A DNA stretch of 38,212 bases, taken from Bondarzewia mesenterica (taxonomy: Eukaryota; Basidiomycota; Agaricomycetes; Russulales; Bondarzewiaceae). The notes under the pieces are model-generated. The model ran no database searches. It saw only the letters and a list, made by a program, of their open reading frames with translations, and was not told where the DNA came from. This document shows positions 19,982 through 30,714 of the stretch, one piece after another. The position numbers were made by a program, and so were the translations under genes. The stretch is from positions 2,546-40,757 of the forward strand of contig SGPL01000306.1 of NCBI GenBank assembly GCA_004802705.1. The letters run 5' to 3'. How positions within the stretch are numbered: position 1 is the first letter of the stretch; each line of letters starts with the position of its first letter.

Positions 19982-21717
19982 ATGGATCAAGATGATTCGC
20001 TAGTCAGGCGCAGGTCCCGGCGTAGCACTGCCGGGAATCGGTATGCTTATTTTCTTCCTTCTTTCTATGCCAGGCTGAGGTATCACCAGCATGGAAGCAG
20101 CTCTCGCTGAACTTGCTATCGAAGATGTGAACCAGGAACTCGAAGAGGACAAGGACTTCATCATTGCAAAAGGTAGGTTTAATCTCCGGTCTGATTCTGG
20201 TATATCCTGAATCTTCAATCTTTAGATGAGGAGGATGTGTTTGCGTCCGATTTTGAAAGCACAGACGAAGAAGCAGCACAGGCTCCAGAAATTGGGGAAA
20301 CTGCCGTTCTGGACGAGGAGCGGAGGGAGAAGAAGGTCACACCAAATCATATTCCATATTATCTCCATCGATTTACTCAGAACACTTATTCAGACCGCAC
20401 GCTCGCGTGTCGAGAAGGCGACAGCGGCAGCTCATGCGCGCCAAAAGGTCACTTTCAACCCGACAGCCTACGAGGAAACGCCATCTTCCGACAAGTCAAC
20501 TGCGCTTGAAAAGCGGAAGCGACGCGTCTCTTTGGGCTTGGCTATTAACGTAGAAACGGGGGAGGTTATCAATAACGCGAAGAGGCAAAGTCGAAGGACG
20601 CATACGGTAGCAAATACGACCGCTACCGTCAGTCGAATGAAAAATGCCGAAGAGAAGAGGGTGCGTCACTATCCTTCTCATATGGCATACTCTTAATTCA
20701 ATTCACTCTCATTTTTTTCAGTCTGCTACTCCAAAGAAGGTCAAGGTAAAAGCACGGGCTCTAAACCAAGAAGAGCTCATCGCTCGCGCACTCGATATGG
20801 AAGAAGGCAATATTATCGAGCATAGGAATTACTTATCTAACGAGGAGGAAAAGCGCAAGCGAGCACATGTCGTGCGTACCTCCATTGAGGGCCCGCTGCT
20901 GAGATGGATCAGTAAACGTGAAGACGTGACTGTGCTTGTGGACGCCCCCCTTGGATCAGGCGTACCTGATCATTCTCATATTCACTGGCAGATGTCTTCC
21001 GATGATCCATCCCATCCCCCATCTCCTGCCAATCTATCTACTCCAGCGTTTAACCCCATAGGTGGCCCGGCTGTATCTGGTAAGGTCTTAGAGATGCTTC
21101 GCGTTATCGTGACTTGAATTCGACTTGTATGATTCCACAGTACCTCCCTCCCAAGCATCATCGTCCACTTACCCGTCGGCCACCCTTTCAGCTCCTTTAA
21201 CTCCGATGTCCGTGCCTCCAGGCGAACCGCCCAAAATTGCAAAACGAGAAACTGGAGCAAAAAATTACGTTGTTCACGAAACATCACAGTCCGAAATCGC
21301 ATCTAGGCCAACATGGAAGGAGACCATGGCGGCTATGTTCGGCGATGAAGTGAAATGGGACGAAGTGAAAGTCTACGCTTCCAAAGGCCGACCTCTCTGT
21401 TCGTCTTTCTCTCTCTCTCACCCAACAGGATTGACCTAACGACCTGTACAGCTCGACCCGTGCAGACATGCCCCATCACCGGCCTCCCAGCCAAGTATCT
21501 AGACCCGCGGACGAACGTGCCGTATGCGACTCTCGGCGCGTATGACACGCTCACTAATATTCTGAATCATGCATACGTGTGGAGCAGGAATTTGGGATGC
21601 TACGTTTCAAATGAATTTGAGAAAGGCCCGGACCCCGAGATGGCTACTCGAGAGCAGGGTCAGAAGCGCTCGCGTAATGATTCGAGAGCAGCTGCGACGA
21701 CCATGGACATTGATTGA
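19982..21717 (+). CDS. VPS72: SWR1-complex subunit Vps72/Swc2 (YL1)
   Basis: Exons 19982-20040, 20090-20172, 20226-20335, 20394-20660, 20722-21079, 21141-21398, 21452-21717 give 466 residues. The start at 19982 was chosen because exon 1 joins to give the YL1 N-terminal signature RRSTAGNRM. Next come acidic stretches (EEDVFASDFESTDEE), the ARSRVEKATAAAHARQKV helix, a long linker, and the C-terminal YL1_C domain (from about residue 380: RPVQTCPITGLPAKYLDPRT, then YVWSRNLGCYVSNEFEKGP). The protein binds H2A.Z-H2B and is the DNA-binding, histone-delivering subunit of SWR1. The first intron is short (49 nt). Confidence 0.93.
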
Positions 21718-22212
21718 CTTATATCCGTGCGCATATATACGGGTTGTCAGTCGTGTATACAGGTACTGTTCATCTGGTGTCTGTTGTTTTTGTTGATGTA
21801 TCACTCGTGGCTGGATATTCTGCGTCACGCCTTGTCAAGTGAGTATGTACGCGACTTGGCTGATGACTTAAGGAATGAAGACGTTGCACCAGCCCTCTAG
21901 ATATTGGACTGAAACTCGGACTCCGATGAATGTTTTCATATGCCCATTTTTATTTTCTCCTCGTTCGTTGCACGGTGGACGATGGGGATTTGTTCCTCCA
22001 ACTTAAAGCATGAAGCTTGCTTGCAGCGCTCAGCGGACCGGCAAATTGGCGCAGTACCAAGCCCACGGCTGCTGCTAACTTACTGTAAGTAGTACTTACC
22101 ACCGGAACTGTCTGATCCTCCAGTGCTTTTTTCTTTCTATTTCACTGACCACATCAGTCGGAGCCGCCTACAAACGCTTAGGACAGAATCACCATTTTCT
22201 TCAGCTCTGAAC
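21718..22212. other. intergenic: VPS72 3' flank and MSH4 upstream region
   Basis: No coding segment was recognised. It should contain the VPS72 3'UTR and the promoter of the meiotic gene MSH4. No clear meiosis-specific element could be assigned by eye. Confidence 0.4.
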
Positions 22213-25200
22213 ATGTCCCGGCCCTGGTCTGCGTACAACTCCACGCGTCCCTCGGACTCACGATTAGGAACAGATGCTTCTCGTCCTTGGACGACCCAAT
22301 CTTTTTCAACTACAACTGCACGTCCAAAGACTGCTCAGTCACGCCCCGGAACCGCCCGTCCAACAACCGCAGCATCGTCTCGGCATGAAGGAAGCTTTGT
22401 CATCGCTGTCCTCGAGGGGCGTGGAGTTGCTCGCGAAGTCGGAATGGCTGCCTTGGACAGAGACACGGGCAGGGTTATGCTTATCCAGGTCGGTTTACTC
22501 AATCCCTCTCACTTACATCATAAATTATACCTCAAAAATGATTTTGTAGTTGGCAGATTGTCAGACATACGTGAAGACGCTGCATCAGATGCACTTGCAC
22601 ACGCCATCTCTCGTGTTGGTCCCCGATACTTTCTTGTCTGCAGCCGACACATCTCTCGCATCAGGTGGAAAGAAGCCCAGAAGTACTTCATTGCTCTTAC
22701 AGTGCATTCAGGATGAGTTCCCCTTTGTCCCCGTCGAACCCGTCCTCCGAAGATACTGGAATGAGGATGTTGGTAAGACCCCAAGTTAGTTCTCAAAGTT
22801 TCGAAATCTTCATTTCAGGCCAGGTCTCAAATTCATCAACCAACTCTGCATTGAAGATGACGAGCGTGCTGCTACCCTTCTCGCAGCATCCAACAAGTGC
22901 ATATATGCGCATTATCTCCTTGTGTTTTTTTTTGGATTGAAGCCTTCCAAATTTCAGATATTACGCATTGTCCGCTACCTCAGCTCTTTTCAAATACGCA
23001 GAACTCAAGCTCAACACCCGCTTCGCTGCTTGCTCCCTGCGGATCCGCTTTGTGCCTGTCGACGGGACTATGATGATTGATCCCGAAACAGCACGCAATC
23101 TTGAGCTGGTCGGGAACATGACATGGAAGAAATCCCCTCACTCGCTGCTCGGGTAAGCGCTTGAAACCGATGTCGCGTAGCATGTTATCTTCTAATGAAC
23201 ATGCAGCGTCCTAAATCACACCTACACAGCTATGGCTGGCAGAGCTCTACGCGCGAATATACTTGCGCCGATCACTGGTGACAACGTTCTCAGCTGTCGA
23301 CATTCTATTTGACCTTGACTTAATTTAAACTCAGTCCAAATATCCATTGACGCTAGGTTGGACGTCGTAGAAGGTACCGTGTTTGATGATTAGATTGAGA
23401 GGCCGCTAACTTCCTCTCGCACAGAGCTAATTCAATCCGAGGAAAGATTCACAGAGATTAAAGATGCGCTGAAGCAGATGAATAAAATGGACTTTGACAA
23501 ATTAATTTCGTCCGTACGTTCACTATTCCATATTCTTTACTGACGAGGACTCATATCTTGCGATGTTCCCAGCTGGCTGCATCCGAAACCCGTCCCGCCA
23601 GCACGGCAAAAGCGGCTTCTAGCCGTGTCTCCCAGCTGCTAAATCTGCGGAACGTAGTGAAGACTTTGCCTGCGCTGCAAAAGGCATTAATTGGAAGCCG
23701 AAGCCAGCTGCTCCAAATCATATGCGACGTGCGCTACTCAAGGTTTTAGGTCGTTTCGACACACAGCAGTTGACTCACCCGTGATCGTTTCAGATGATAT
23801 CTGATGACAGGCTTTCCAAAATTGAGAGGCTCGTTTGTGATAGTTTGAACGAGGACGCGAGTCCTCACAAGGTCATTTTTGTGTCTTCTGGTCACTGAAA
23901 CCCATCTGACAATACACAGGGAGGAATTGGAGCTGTCAACGCTCGCGTATATGCCGTGAAGGTATGCTCTGAAACCACTCGTAAACGCCATTCCTGATCT
24001 CTCATCACCAACGATGAGGCCAATCGCAACCCTCTTCTCGATGTCGCCCGCGAGACCTACAAAGAAAATGTAGGAGACATATATGCTCTCCAGCGCTCCT
24101 TAGCAGAGAAATACGAGCTACCATTGACGCTCGTATACCAAGACGCGGGCTTCATATTAGCGGTCCCTCAAAATCAGATTGAAGATAGCTTTCCGAAGGG
24201 ATTCATCGACGCGAATCTGCGGAAAGGAAAGTGGACCTTCAGCACCATGGAGCTGGTAGGGTTTACTATCTTTCTTCTACATTTTATCTTCTTTGATCGA
24301 TAATGTGCCCAGAAAAAACGAAACTCCCGGATGAAAGATGCGCTCGATGAGACACTCATTCTGAGTGACACGTGTGTTGAGCATCTGTTCGTGTTGCTGT
24401 TTTGCTTCTAATTAGTGCATTAGGACGATACAGTCTCTTGTCACCGAGATTCTGCAGGACGTTGGAGCTCTCTATAAGGCTTCAGAGGCAGTAAGTATCA
24501 GATTGATGCAATGACTGCTGATTTCCAGATCAACACTTTCTCTTTTAGATCGCCCTTCTGGATATGCTCTGGTCTTTTGCTCACATCTCTATCCGTGAGC
24601 TCTTCTATATGTTCATATGGGATACATTTTAATACTGCGACAGTCCGGCATTATAGTGAGACATTTTGGAGCTCCTACTCCATACCTGTTCTGAAAATCC
24701 TGGCCACAGTCCGGCCAGAGTTCACGGACACCCTTGCAATAAAAGCTGGCCGCCACCCGATCCTTGAGGGTGTGCAGTCGTCCGGCACCCTGGTACCCAA
24801 TGATGTCTACTGCTGCGAGTCTTCGTCCTTTCAGGTCGTTCAAGGGCCTAAGTAAAGCTTGCACACACTCCTCTCCAAATTCTGTATTCTGAATGTTTGT
24901 TGCAGCATGTCAGGCACGTTATGAAAGTAAAATAGTGAACTCATCTCCCTCTTTCTGATGTCTATGCCCTTTGATTCAGGTAAGAGTACATATTTGAAAC
25001 AAATAGGTCTTTTGGCCATCATGGCCATGTGTGGGTGCTTTGTCCCCGCTGAGTATGCCAGTTTTCGGTGCGCCAATTTCTGCTTCCCTTCTGGTAAGCA
25101 TATGTTTGTAGACTGTGCCCAGGATTCATCGCTCCCTTCTCACCCGCCTGTCCAACGACGATGATATGGAGAAGAATCTCAGCACATTTGCAAATGAGAT

Positions 25201-26201
25201 GTCATCCACAGCCATGATATTGGGTCTTGCGGATTCCAATTCCCTTGTATTGATTGATGAGCTTGGTCGGGGGACATCTCCCAGAGAAGGTGCTGGGATC
25301 TCCCATGCTATCGCTGAAGCATTGATCAGCATGAAGGTTTGTCTTCACTGCGTATCGGCTCGAAAGCATTCTCAGCGCTTTATTTCTAGTGCTTTGTGTT
25401 TTTCGCAACGTGCGAATTTAAGTCGATGGTGCTTCTACCACATAATATTGATGATTCATGCTTTACAGACACTTCCAAGAGCTGTCTATCACGCTTTCAC
25501 GGCAACCCTCAGTCGTCAAGTACTCCATTTCATTCTAACTTGGTATCGTTCAATCTGAAACTGAGCATCTCTGCAGCCTCCATCTTTCAGTGCAGGCAAG
25601 ACTACATCCAGATGATCTTGTTTTGTTTTTGTTTTTGAACATTATGCAGAAAACACGATATTCGAGTTCGAATTTTGGAATGGTTTTCCAATACAAGGAC
25701 GTCGTCTACCTACCCTCATTCATCTGGCTGAATTACTTCGCTTGCTAACTTTAGTACAGGATCGTGGATGGGGCTCTCGAGAACATGGACCATTATGGTC
25801 TATCGCTAATGTACTTTCCTATCAAGCGAGCCAACACTGATCTTTATCACTTGCAGGCATTGAAATCGCTCGCCTCGCCGACCTGCCGAACGATGCATTG
25901 TCTGAAGCCAGATCTGTTGCCGTGCGTCTGGCGGGGTTAGAGGCTCAGCAGCGCGAAGAGAGCCAGTCAACCAAGGTAGCCGCCCGCCGAAAAGCACTGC
26001 TCCGGGTAATAACCGTCTTCATCACTTGGCGTTCTTGTTGTGGCGAAGATGTTCCTTTGCTCATGTGTTGCTTTCTGAAACCAGCTCCGCACGCAGCTTA
26101 CTCAAGCGCTCAATCATTCCGCTCTCCCTGACGAAGACTTTGGGACGTACATTGGACGTTTTCAGAAGGAAATCATTAAGGTGCTCGACGAAAGCCTCTG
26201 A
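22213..26201 (+). CDS. MSH4: meiosis-specific MutS homolog Msh4
   Basis: Twenty-six exons: 22213-22488, 22550-22772, 22824-22896, 22958-23152, 23207-23277, 23335-23373, 23425-23513, 23573-23728, 23794-23871, 23920-23961, 24019-24255, 24313-24371, 24424-24490, 24549-24594, 24644-24655, 24710-24851, 24906-24913, 24980-25067, 25123-25336, 25390-25409, 25469-25519, 25577-25595, 25650-25700, 25755-25797, 25857-26005, 26085-26201; 854 residues. Like Msh4 generally it lacks the mismatch-reading domain I and starts with an RP/ST-rich tail. Core and clamp domains lead to Walker A GPNMSGKST (600-608), the [16 protein letters not shown] signature, Walker [15 protein letters not shown] (Asp679, Glu680) and FATHFQEL. 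With Msh5 it stabilises crossover intermediates. Introns at 24914 and 25596 start with GC. The boundary near 25700/25755 is uncertain because no donor restores the family sequence exactly. Confidence 0.94.
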
Positions 26202-26322
26202 CTTGTGATTTGCGTGATTCCTGTGTTTTTACGATATCTTGTACATGAGCTTCGCCTTGAAGGTACTTATCGTTTTTCCACCTCAACATCGGCAGAATGA
26301 TCAATGTCAAGACAGATACATG

Positions 26323-28053
26323 CTAGTCAGTCTGATTGTTGGAAATCGACAAGGGCAGGATCGAAGACGGCGTGTCTGACAGGGAATGCCGGGAAATATG
26401 TGGTCGTGGTCTGAAATGTAACGTCGACAGTTCCGCCGCGTGCTCTCCTTCGGTATTGGGCTTTCCCTGCTTCCGTAGGTTGATGAGCATGCGGGTAATG
26501 ATGATGCTGAACAACGCGGTGCTGGGCCCCGTCGCGACGTCGTACAGTCCCGGCTAGATAGCAGGAATTGGAGAGAAGCCTCAGTGTAATGAACGGACCC
26601 GGCCAAATCTGTAGATCATAGCATTCGTCAACGAAATGATGAACATCCTATGAAAACTCCTTGTGAGTGACTAATGAAGCTAGTGAAGGGTTGATTGTGA
26701 ATATAGCTCACAAGGTGAAGTAGATGCAAGAGTCGCGAAAGATAAGTTGGACCATCAAGGTCCCCTTCCAGACCCCACCTTGGTTCTTGGGATATTGTAA
26801 TACCTTGTAGGCAGCGAGGAGGAATGCAACACCCTCAAAAATCACGACAGGTATCCTGAAACGAATGTTCGTGGACAGGCACAGTCCAATTGAAGTAGCT
26901 GCTCACCAATATGCATATAGAATGTTAACTTTGGATAACACGATGCACATATGAATGCCAGGTATAGGTTCCTTACTTCCTAAACTTTAAGAATCAGGGG
27001 AATGCGGGAAGACATGGCAAATAACAGATCAAAACTCACCCACGACATTCTGTGACTGCACTCCTACCACGGCCACCGACGAGATGGCGGTTAGTAGAAG
27101 TAACGACATCATGCCCACCAATAACACTCGATTTTTCCCGTATATTGCCCAGAGACGAATGACGAGCACGATATCGGCTATGAAGAGCGCTGCGGAGCCT
27201 GCACAAATTAAATTTCTTGAATTAGCACAATCAAATGCCCTGTCAAGTGAGACTCCAACAGACTTACCGGTACCAGTTTCGAAATAACCAATCCAGTAGT
27301 AGCCTAGTTAAAATGATGATCAGCTTCTTGCCCGTTTCTGTATATCGTTGACGGCTTACAGCTATTGTGAAATGATCCATCCCAAATCTATTAGCTTATG
27401 GTGAAGAGAAAAGAAGATCCAACGAACAGCTTCCGATGTTTAATGTGGGGTGACCGACATTAGCTCGGGCAAGCAATGATTGAGCTTCACATAACTTACT
27501 TTGTGAGATGGTTTGGGCAGAAAGTACACTAGGTAGTCGTATGCCATCAGCATTTGAACTACGCGAGATTTCGAGGAGATCAATACTGACTAGTTGTGTT
27601 GAATATCCGGGAGAACAAATTCAGATATCGATTCTGTTGATAAAAGAAATGTCAATATGTCACTAGAATTTGGGAATTAGAAATTCACAGTAAAAAACAG
27701 CGCTTTCGTCCAAGTGAGCGGTCCATCCTGGAACATTCTATTCATTAAAATGAATGTGCGAGGGGGGGGAACAAGGGGGTTGCCGAGCCAAAATAACACT
27801 CTCTGTGAATCGAGTTGTAAATCAATACTATGAATTATGGTGGGTGTTTGGGACGGCCATACCTCGTCCTGAAATGTCAGAATATACTCATACCAGAGTA
27901 AAGCTGTCGCAGAACCTTTACGGATACACTCAGCGGATTGTGATGTTGTGCATTTCATAGGACGACATACTGACCACTGGTGGATACGGCCTTTTGATGG
28001 TCGCTATATGCAGATATGAGCTTGTCTAGCAGAGGTTGGAGGAAAGAAGACAT
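26323..28053 (-). CDS. DUF6533-type integral membrane protein
   Basis: Proposed exons: 28053-27975, 27915-27863, 27802-27689, 27633-27591, 27558-27500, 27387-27360, 27303-27268, 27198-27040, 26979-26907, 26855-26712, 26647-26599, 26553-26323, giving 355 residues. The N-terminus carries the YEYILTFQDE and KALFFTNRYL hallmarks of the basidiomycete DUF6533 family. It is followed by hydrophobic segments such as ALFIADIVLVIRLWAIYGKNRVLL, VIFEGVAFLLAAYKVL and ALFSIIITRMLINLR, so about seven membrane helices. The tail is polar and probably cytosolic. Family function is unknown; its layout recalls seven-helix receptors, which is only an inference. Exon 3 could instead start at 27727, still in frame, shortening the protein by 25 residues. 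It converges with MSH4 (121 bp between stops). Confidence 0.75.
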
Positions 28054-28510
28054 CGTAGTTCGTCAATCGAGAAGGGGGAAATCGAAATGGGTGGGCTCAT
28101 GAAATGGTTCACTTAAAGCTGGTCAAGAAGACACCGCGCGGATTTATAAAGCTGAAGGTCAGTGAGTCGTGCGCAGACTTCAATCAAGAAAGCAGTGCAC
28201 GCAATCCATCTGTCGATGCAGATGTACATGATATGCGAGATGTGCCACAAACAACTCGCAATTGGCCTGCTTCTTGCAGCGTCCATCTGACATCAGAGCA
28301 TCCGATCATGATGTTGTGATGCTGGGAAAGTTATCTGTTATGGGCCGCCTTTTGACACTCAGATCAAGGGGGATCATACAGCGGGGTTTAGAATTTCGCC
28401 TATGGTCGCCATTAGCAGCCACGTTGCCGAATTGAAAAAGACGAAGTTGCCATGCGACTCCGAGAGCTGAACAATTTCTGGTCTTTGTCCTTCTCGGAGC
28501 TGCGTGCAAG
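28054..28510. promoter_or_regulatory. divergent intergenic region, DUF6533 gene / mpaB-type gene
   Basis: 457 bp between divergent starts. No conserved coding sequence is seen. It is presumed to hold both promoters. Confidence 0.4.
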
Positions 28511-30306
28511 ATGTGTTTCTGGCCTACATGCATTGCGTTCATCTCTGGGTATCTCTTACTAGTCAGGACTTTGAGGTACCGTCGGCTACATGCTCTCCAA
28601 GCCCAAGTCGCCCAAATAAGGCATTCGTCTGCCACAATCACACCTGCAACGGCTCAGACGATTGTCCAGCAATCCATGCTATACGACATGCCTTTCTTTT
28701 CGCATGTAGGATTGATGGTGGCACTTTTTTAAAACATACGGTATCGTACGATTTTTTTTTTTTGACATTAGCAGTCTCGACGGGCGCTTGACCGACTCTC
28801 TGCCAGCCTACAATCTCTCAATTGCTAAACCAAACGGGACAATTAGCCACAGAGCGTTTCATGACCAAACGTACAACAGACGTACGCGTTCTCTGCTAAC
28901 CTGAATAACTCAAGTATCTCTCAGAGCCTCCGTGAGTAGACTGGTATACTCGTGTCGTCCGTCATACAATGCCCCATGGTCGGACCGCAATCGGGTGCGA
29001 CACTAGACGGTCTTGAGGCAGATATAGACCCACGAGGTTCAATATCAATTGCCCGGATTAACTGGCTCCATGGGCACTACCGCATAGTAAGCTGTAGTAC
29101 CTCGGTTCAGAGCAATCAAACTAAGTTGTGGTCACTTCATCTAGTCCGACGATGATATGTTGTATACCCTTTCATGCTTTATCTTTGAACCCATGGTGAT
29201 TTATATATCTTCATACATTCACGTCGCCTTACTCATACGCAGTTAGCTTCTAGCAGAGAAGTACGAATGGCGCTCATGGAGCGAGGAGGAGCAGGAGGTA
29301 AGTCAGATTCTCATCTACCGTCATGGCCTTTAAACATCGTTTTCCCTATATCAGTGCTTGTTTATCTTATGGAAGGAGATCGGACGGCGTATGGGTATCA
29401 AGGATATCCCAACAACTGGCGCCGAGTTAAAAGCGTGGAGCCAGGCAAGTCCGATGCTCATTCTTCGTATCAAAATCAATCACTGAAGTCTATCCAAGAA
29501 CTACGAGGACGAGCAAATGGTACCATCACAAAGCAATCACAAGCTTGCAATGCATGCTATCAACCATATAAGCAGCAGGGTCCCTGATATTTTCGGTCTT
29601 CGGTCTTTCATTGCGAGCCTTTTCATCAGTCTTTTAGACGATCATCTCCGTGAAGCTATGATGTTAGTGTATCACTCTACATCCCTTTCATTCCGTTCCT
29701 ACCAATTCTTTGCAGGTTGCCCGACCAACCCGAATGGGTTAAAAATCTTCTGCGTTCAATTTTTGTTATCCGGGCTTTCATAGTGAAACATCTGATGTTG
29801 CCCAGAACAACAGAAAAAGGATATGTCGTCGCCCATGACCCGCCGTCATGCGTAGCTTCTGATGGGCTCTTTCGTTTGTTCAATGTACAGTGCGTGCTGT
29901 CTTCTTATGTTTATCATCCACATGAAACTGATTGTTTCCTTCTTCTCCTGAAGGCGCCGTCATTGTCCATGGTACATCCCCGTTCCAACAGGGTGGAAGT
30001 ACGTTGTGGAACAAATTAAGATCAAGCTGAATTTAGCCGACCCAAACCTCTGTCCTGGTCCATACTTCAAGGCCGAGGGCTATCGACTGGAAGAGCTGGT
30101 GTGTGACCGAAAAACCATTGTGCCTCATACAGTTCGTTGACCATTCGGTTGATGCAGGGTCCTATCCGTTTTGAGCAAGGTGCTATTCTCCAGGAGCACT
30201 CCGTTGATGGATGTTGATATATCTTCTCTCAGATGGTCACGCCGAGGTTTTAAAAAATGCTGAAGCAATCCATGGCGGCCCTATCCGCAAGCCATGGGCA
30301 CGGTAA
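28511..30306 (+). pseudogene. mpaB/rubber-oxygenase-type (DUF2236) protein with a +1 frameshift in exon 1
   Basis: Exons: 28511-28745 (one extra T in the run 28725-28730), 28807-28881, 28925-28931, 29007-29086, 29145-29195, 29247-29297, 29355-29444, 29499-29662, 29716-29889, 29954-30098, 30158-30179, 30233-30306; about 388 residues once the frame is followed across the T run. Family members are heme-dependent oxygenases; fungal MpaB is ER-bound and cleaves a prenyl chain. Seen are an N-terminal membrane anchor with LLVRTLRYRRLHALQ, IARINWLHGHYRISDDDMLY, ECLFILWKEIGRRMGIKDIP, WYIPVPTGWKYV, and an ending GHAEVLKNAEAIHGGPIRKPWAR. The intron at 29445 has a GCAAGT donor. The frameshift may be a sequencing or assembly error, so a working gene is possible; alternative donors at 28706 or 28718 would also skip it. 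Confidence 0.83.
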
Positions 30307-30714
30307 AATTGTCGAAAGAATTGTCTGTGTGAGCATACCTCAGATCGCTTCGTCTGAGGTTTCCTATTCGCTATACTATCCATCTATATACAACTGTCAC
30401 AGATACCCTGTTGTTGAGCTCCCCCCCTGTCTAGGCTGATATGAAAGTTATGTCGCAAGAACCTCATGAACTTTAAGCTGACAACATACTAGAAGCGTAG
30501 TATGGGCTAAAGTAGTCCAATGACATCTATGTAGTACGTGGGAACAAGTGAGTGTGATGATAACTATTAAGATTGCCGGGGTACATTCACGCTGCATAGT
30601 AGGACACGGAAATCAGTAAGACATGCTAGCGAGCCCAGATGTGAGCAATGTTCAAAAATATAAAGAGTTGTCTAAAGCAGGAATTGACCTGATAAAGAGG
30701 CATCGAGCCCCCTT
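30307..30714. other. intergenic between convergent mpaB-type and SET genes
   Basis: About 400 bp, AT-rich, presumably two 3'UTRs. Nothing else was recognised. Confidence 0.45.

Noticed and set aside
30158..30217. Alternative end of the mpaB-type gene by reading through intron 11
   Set aside because: Splicing at 30180-30232 restores the conserved C-terminus GHAEVLKNAEAIHGGPIRKPW, whereas read-through gives an unrelated tail.
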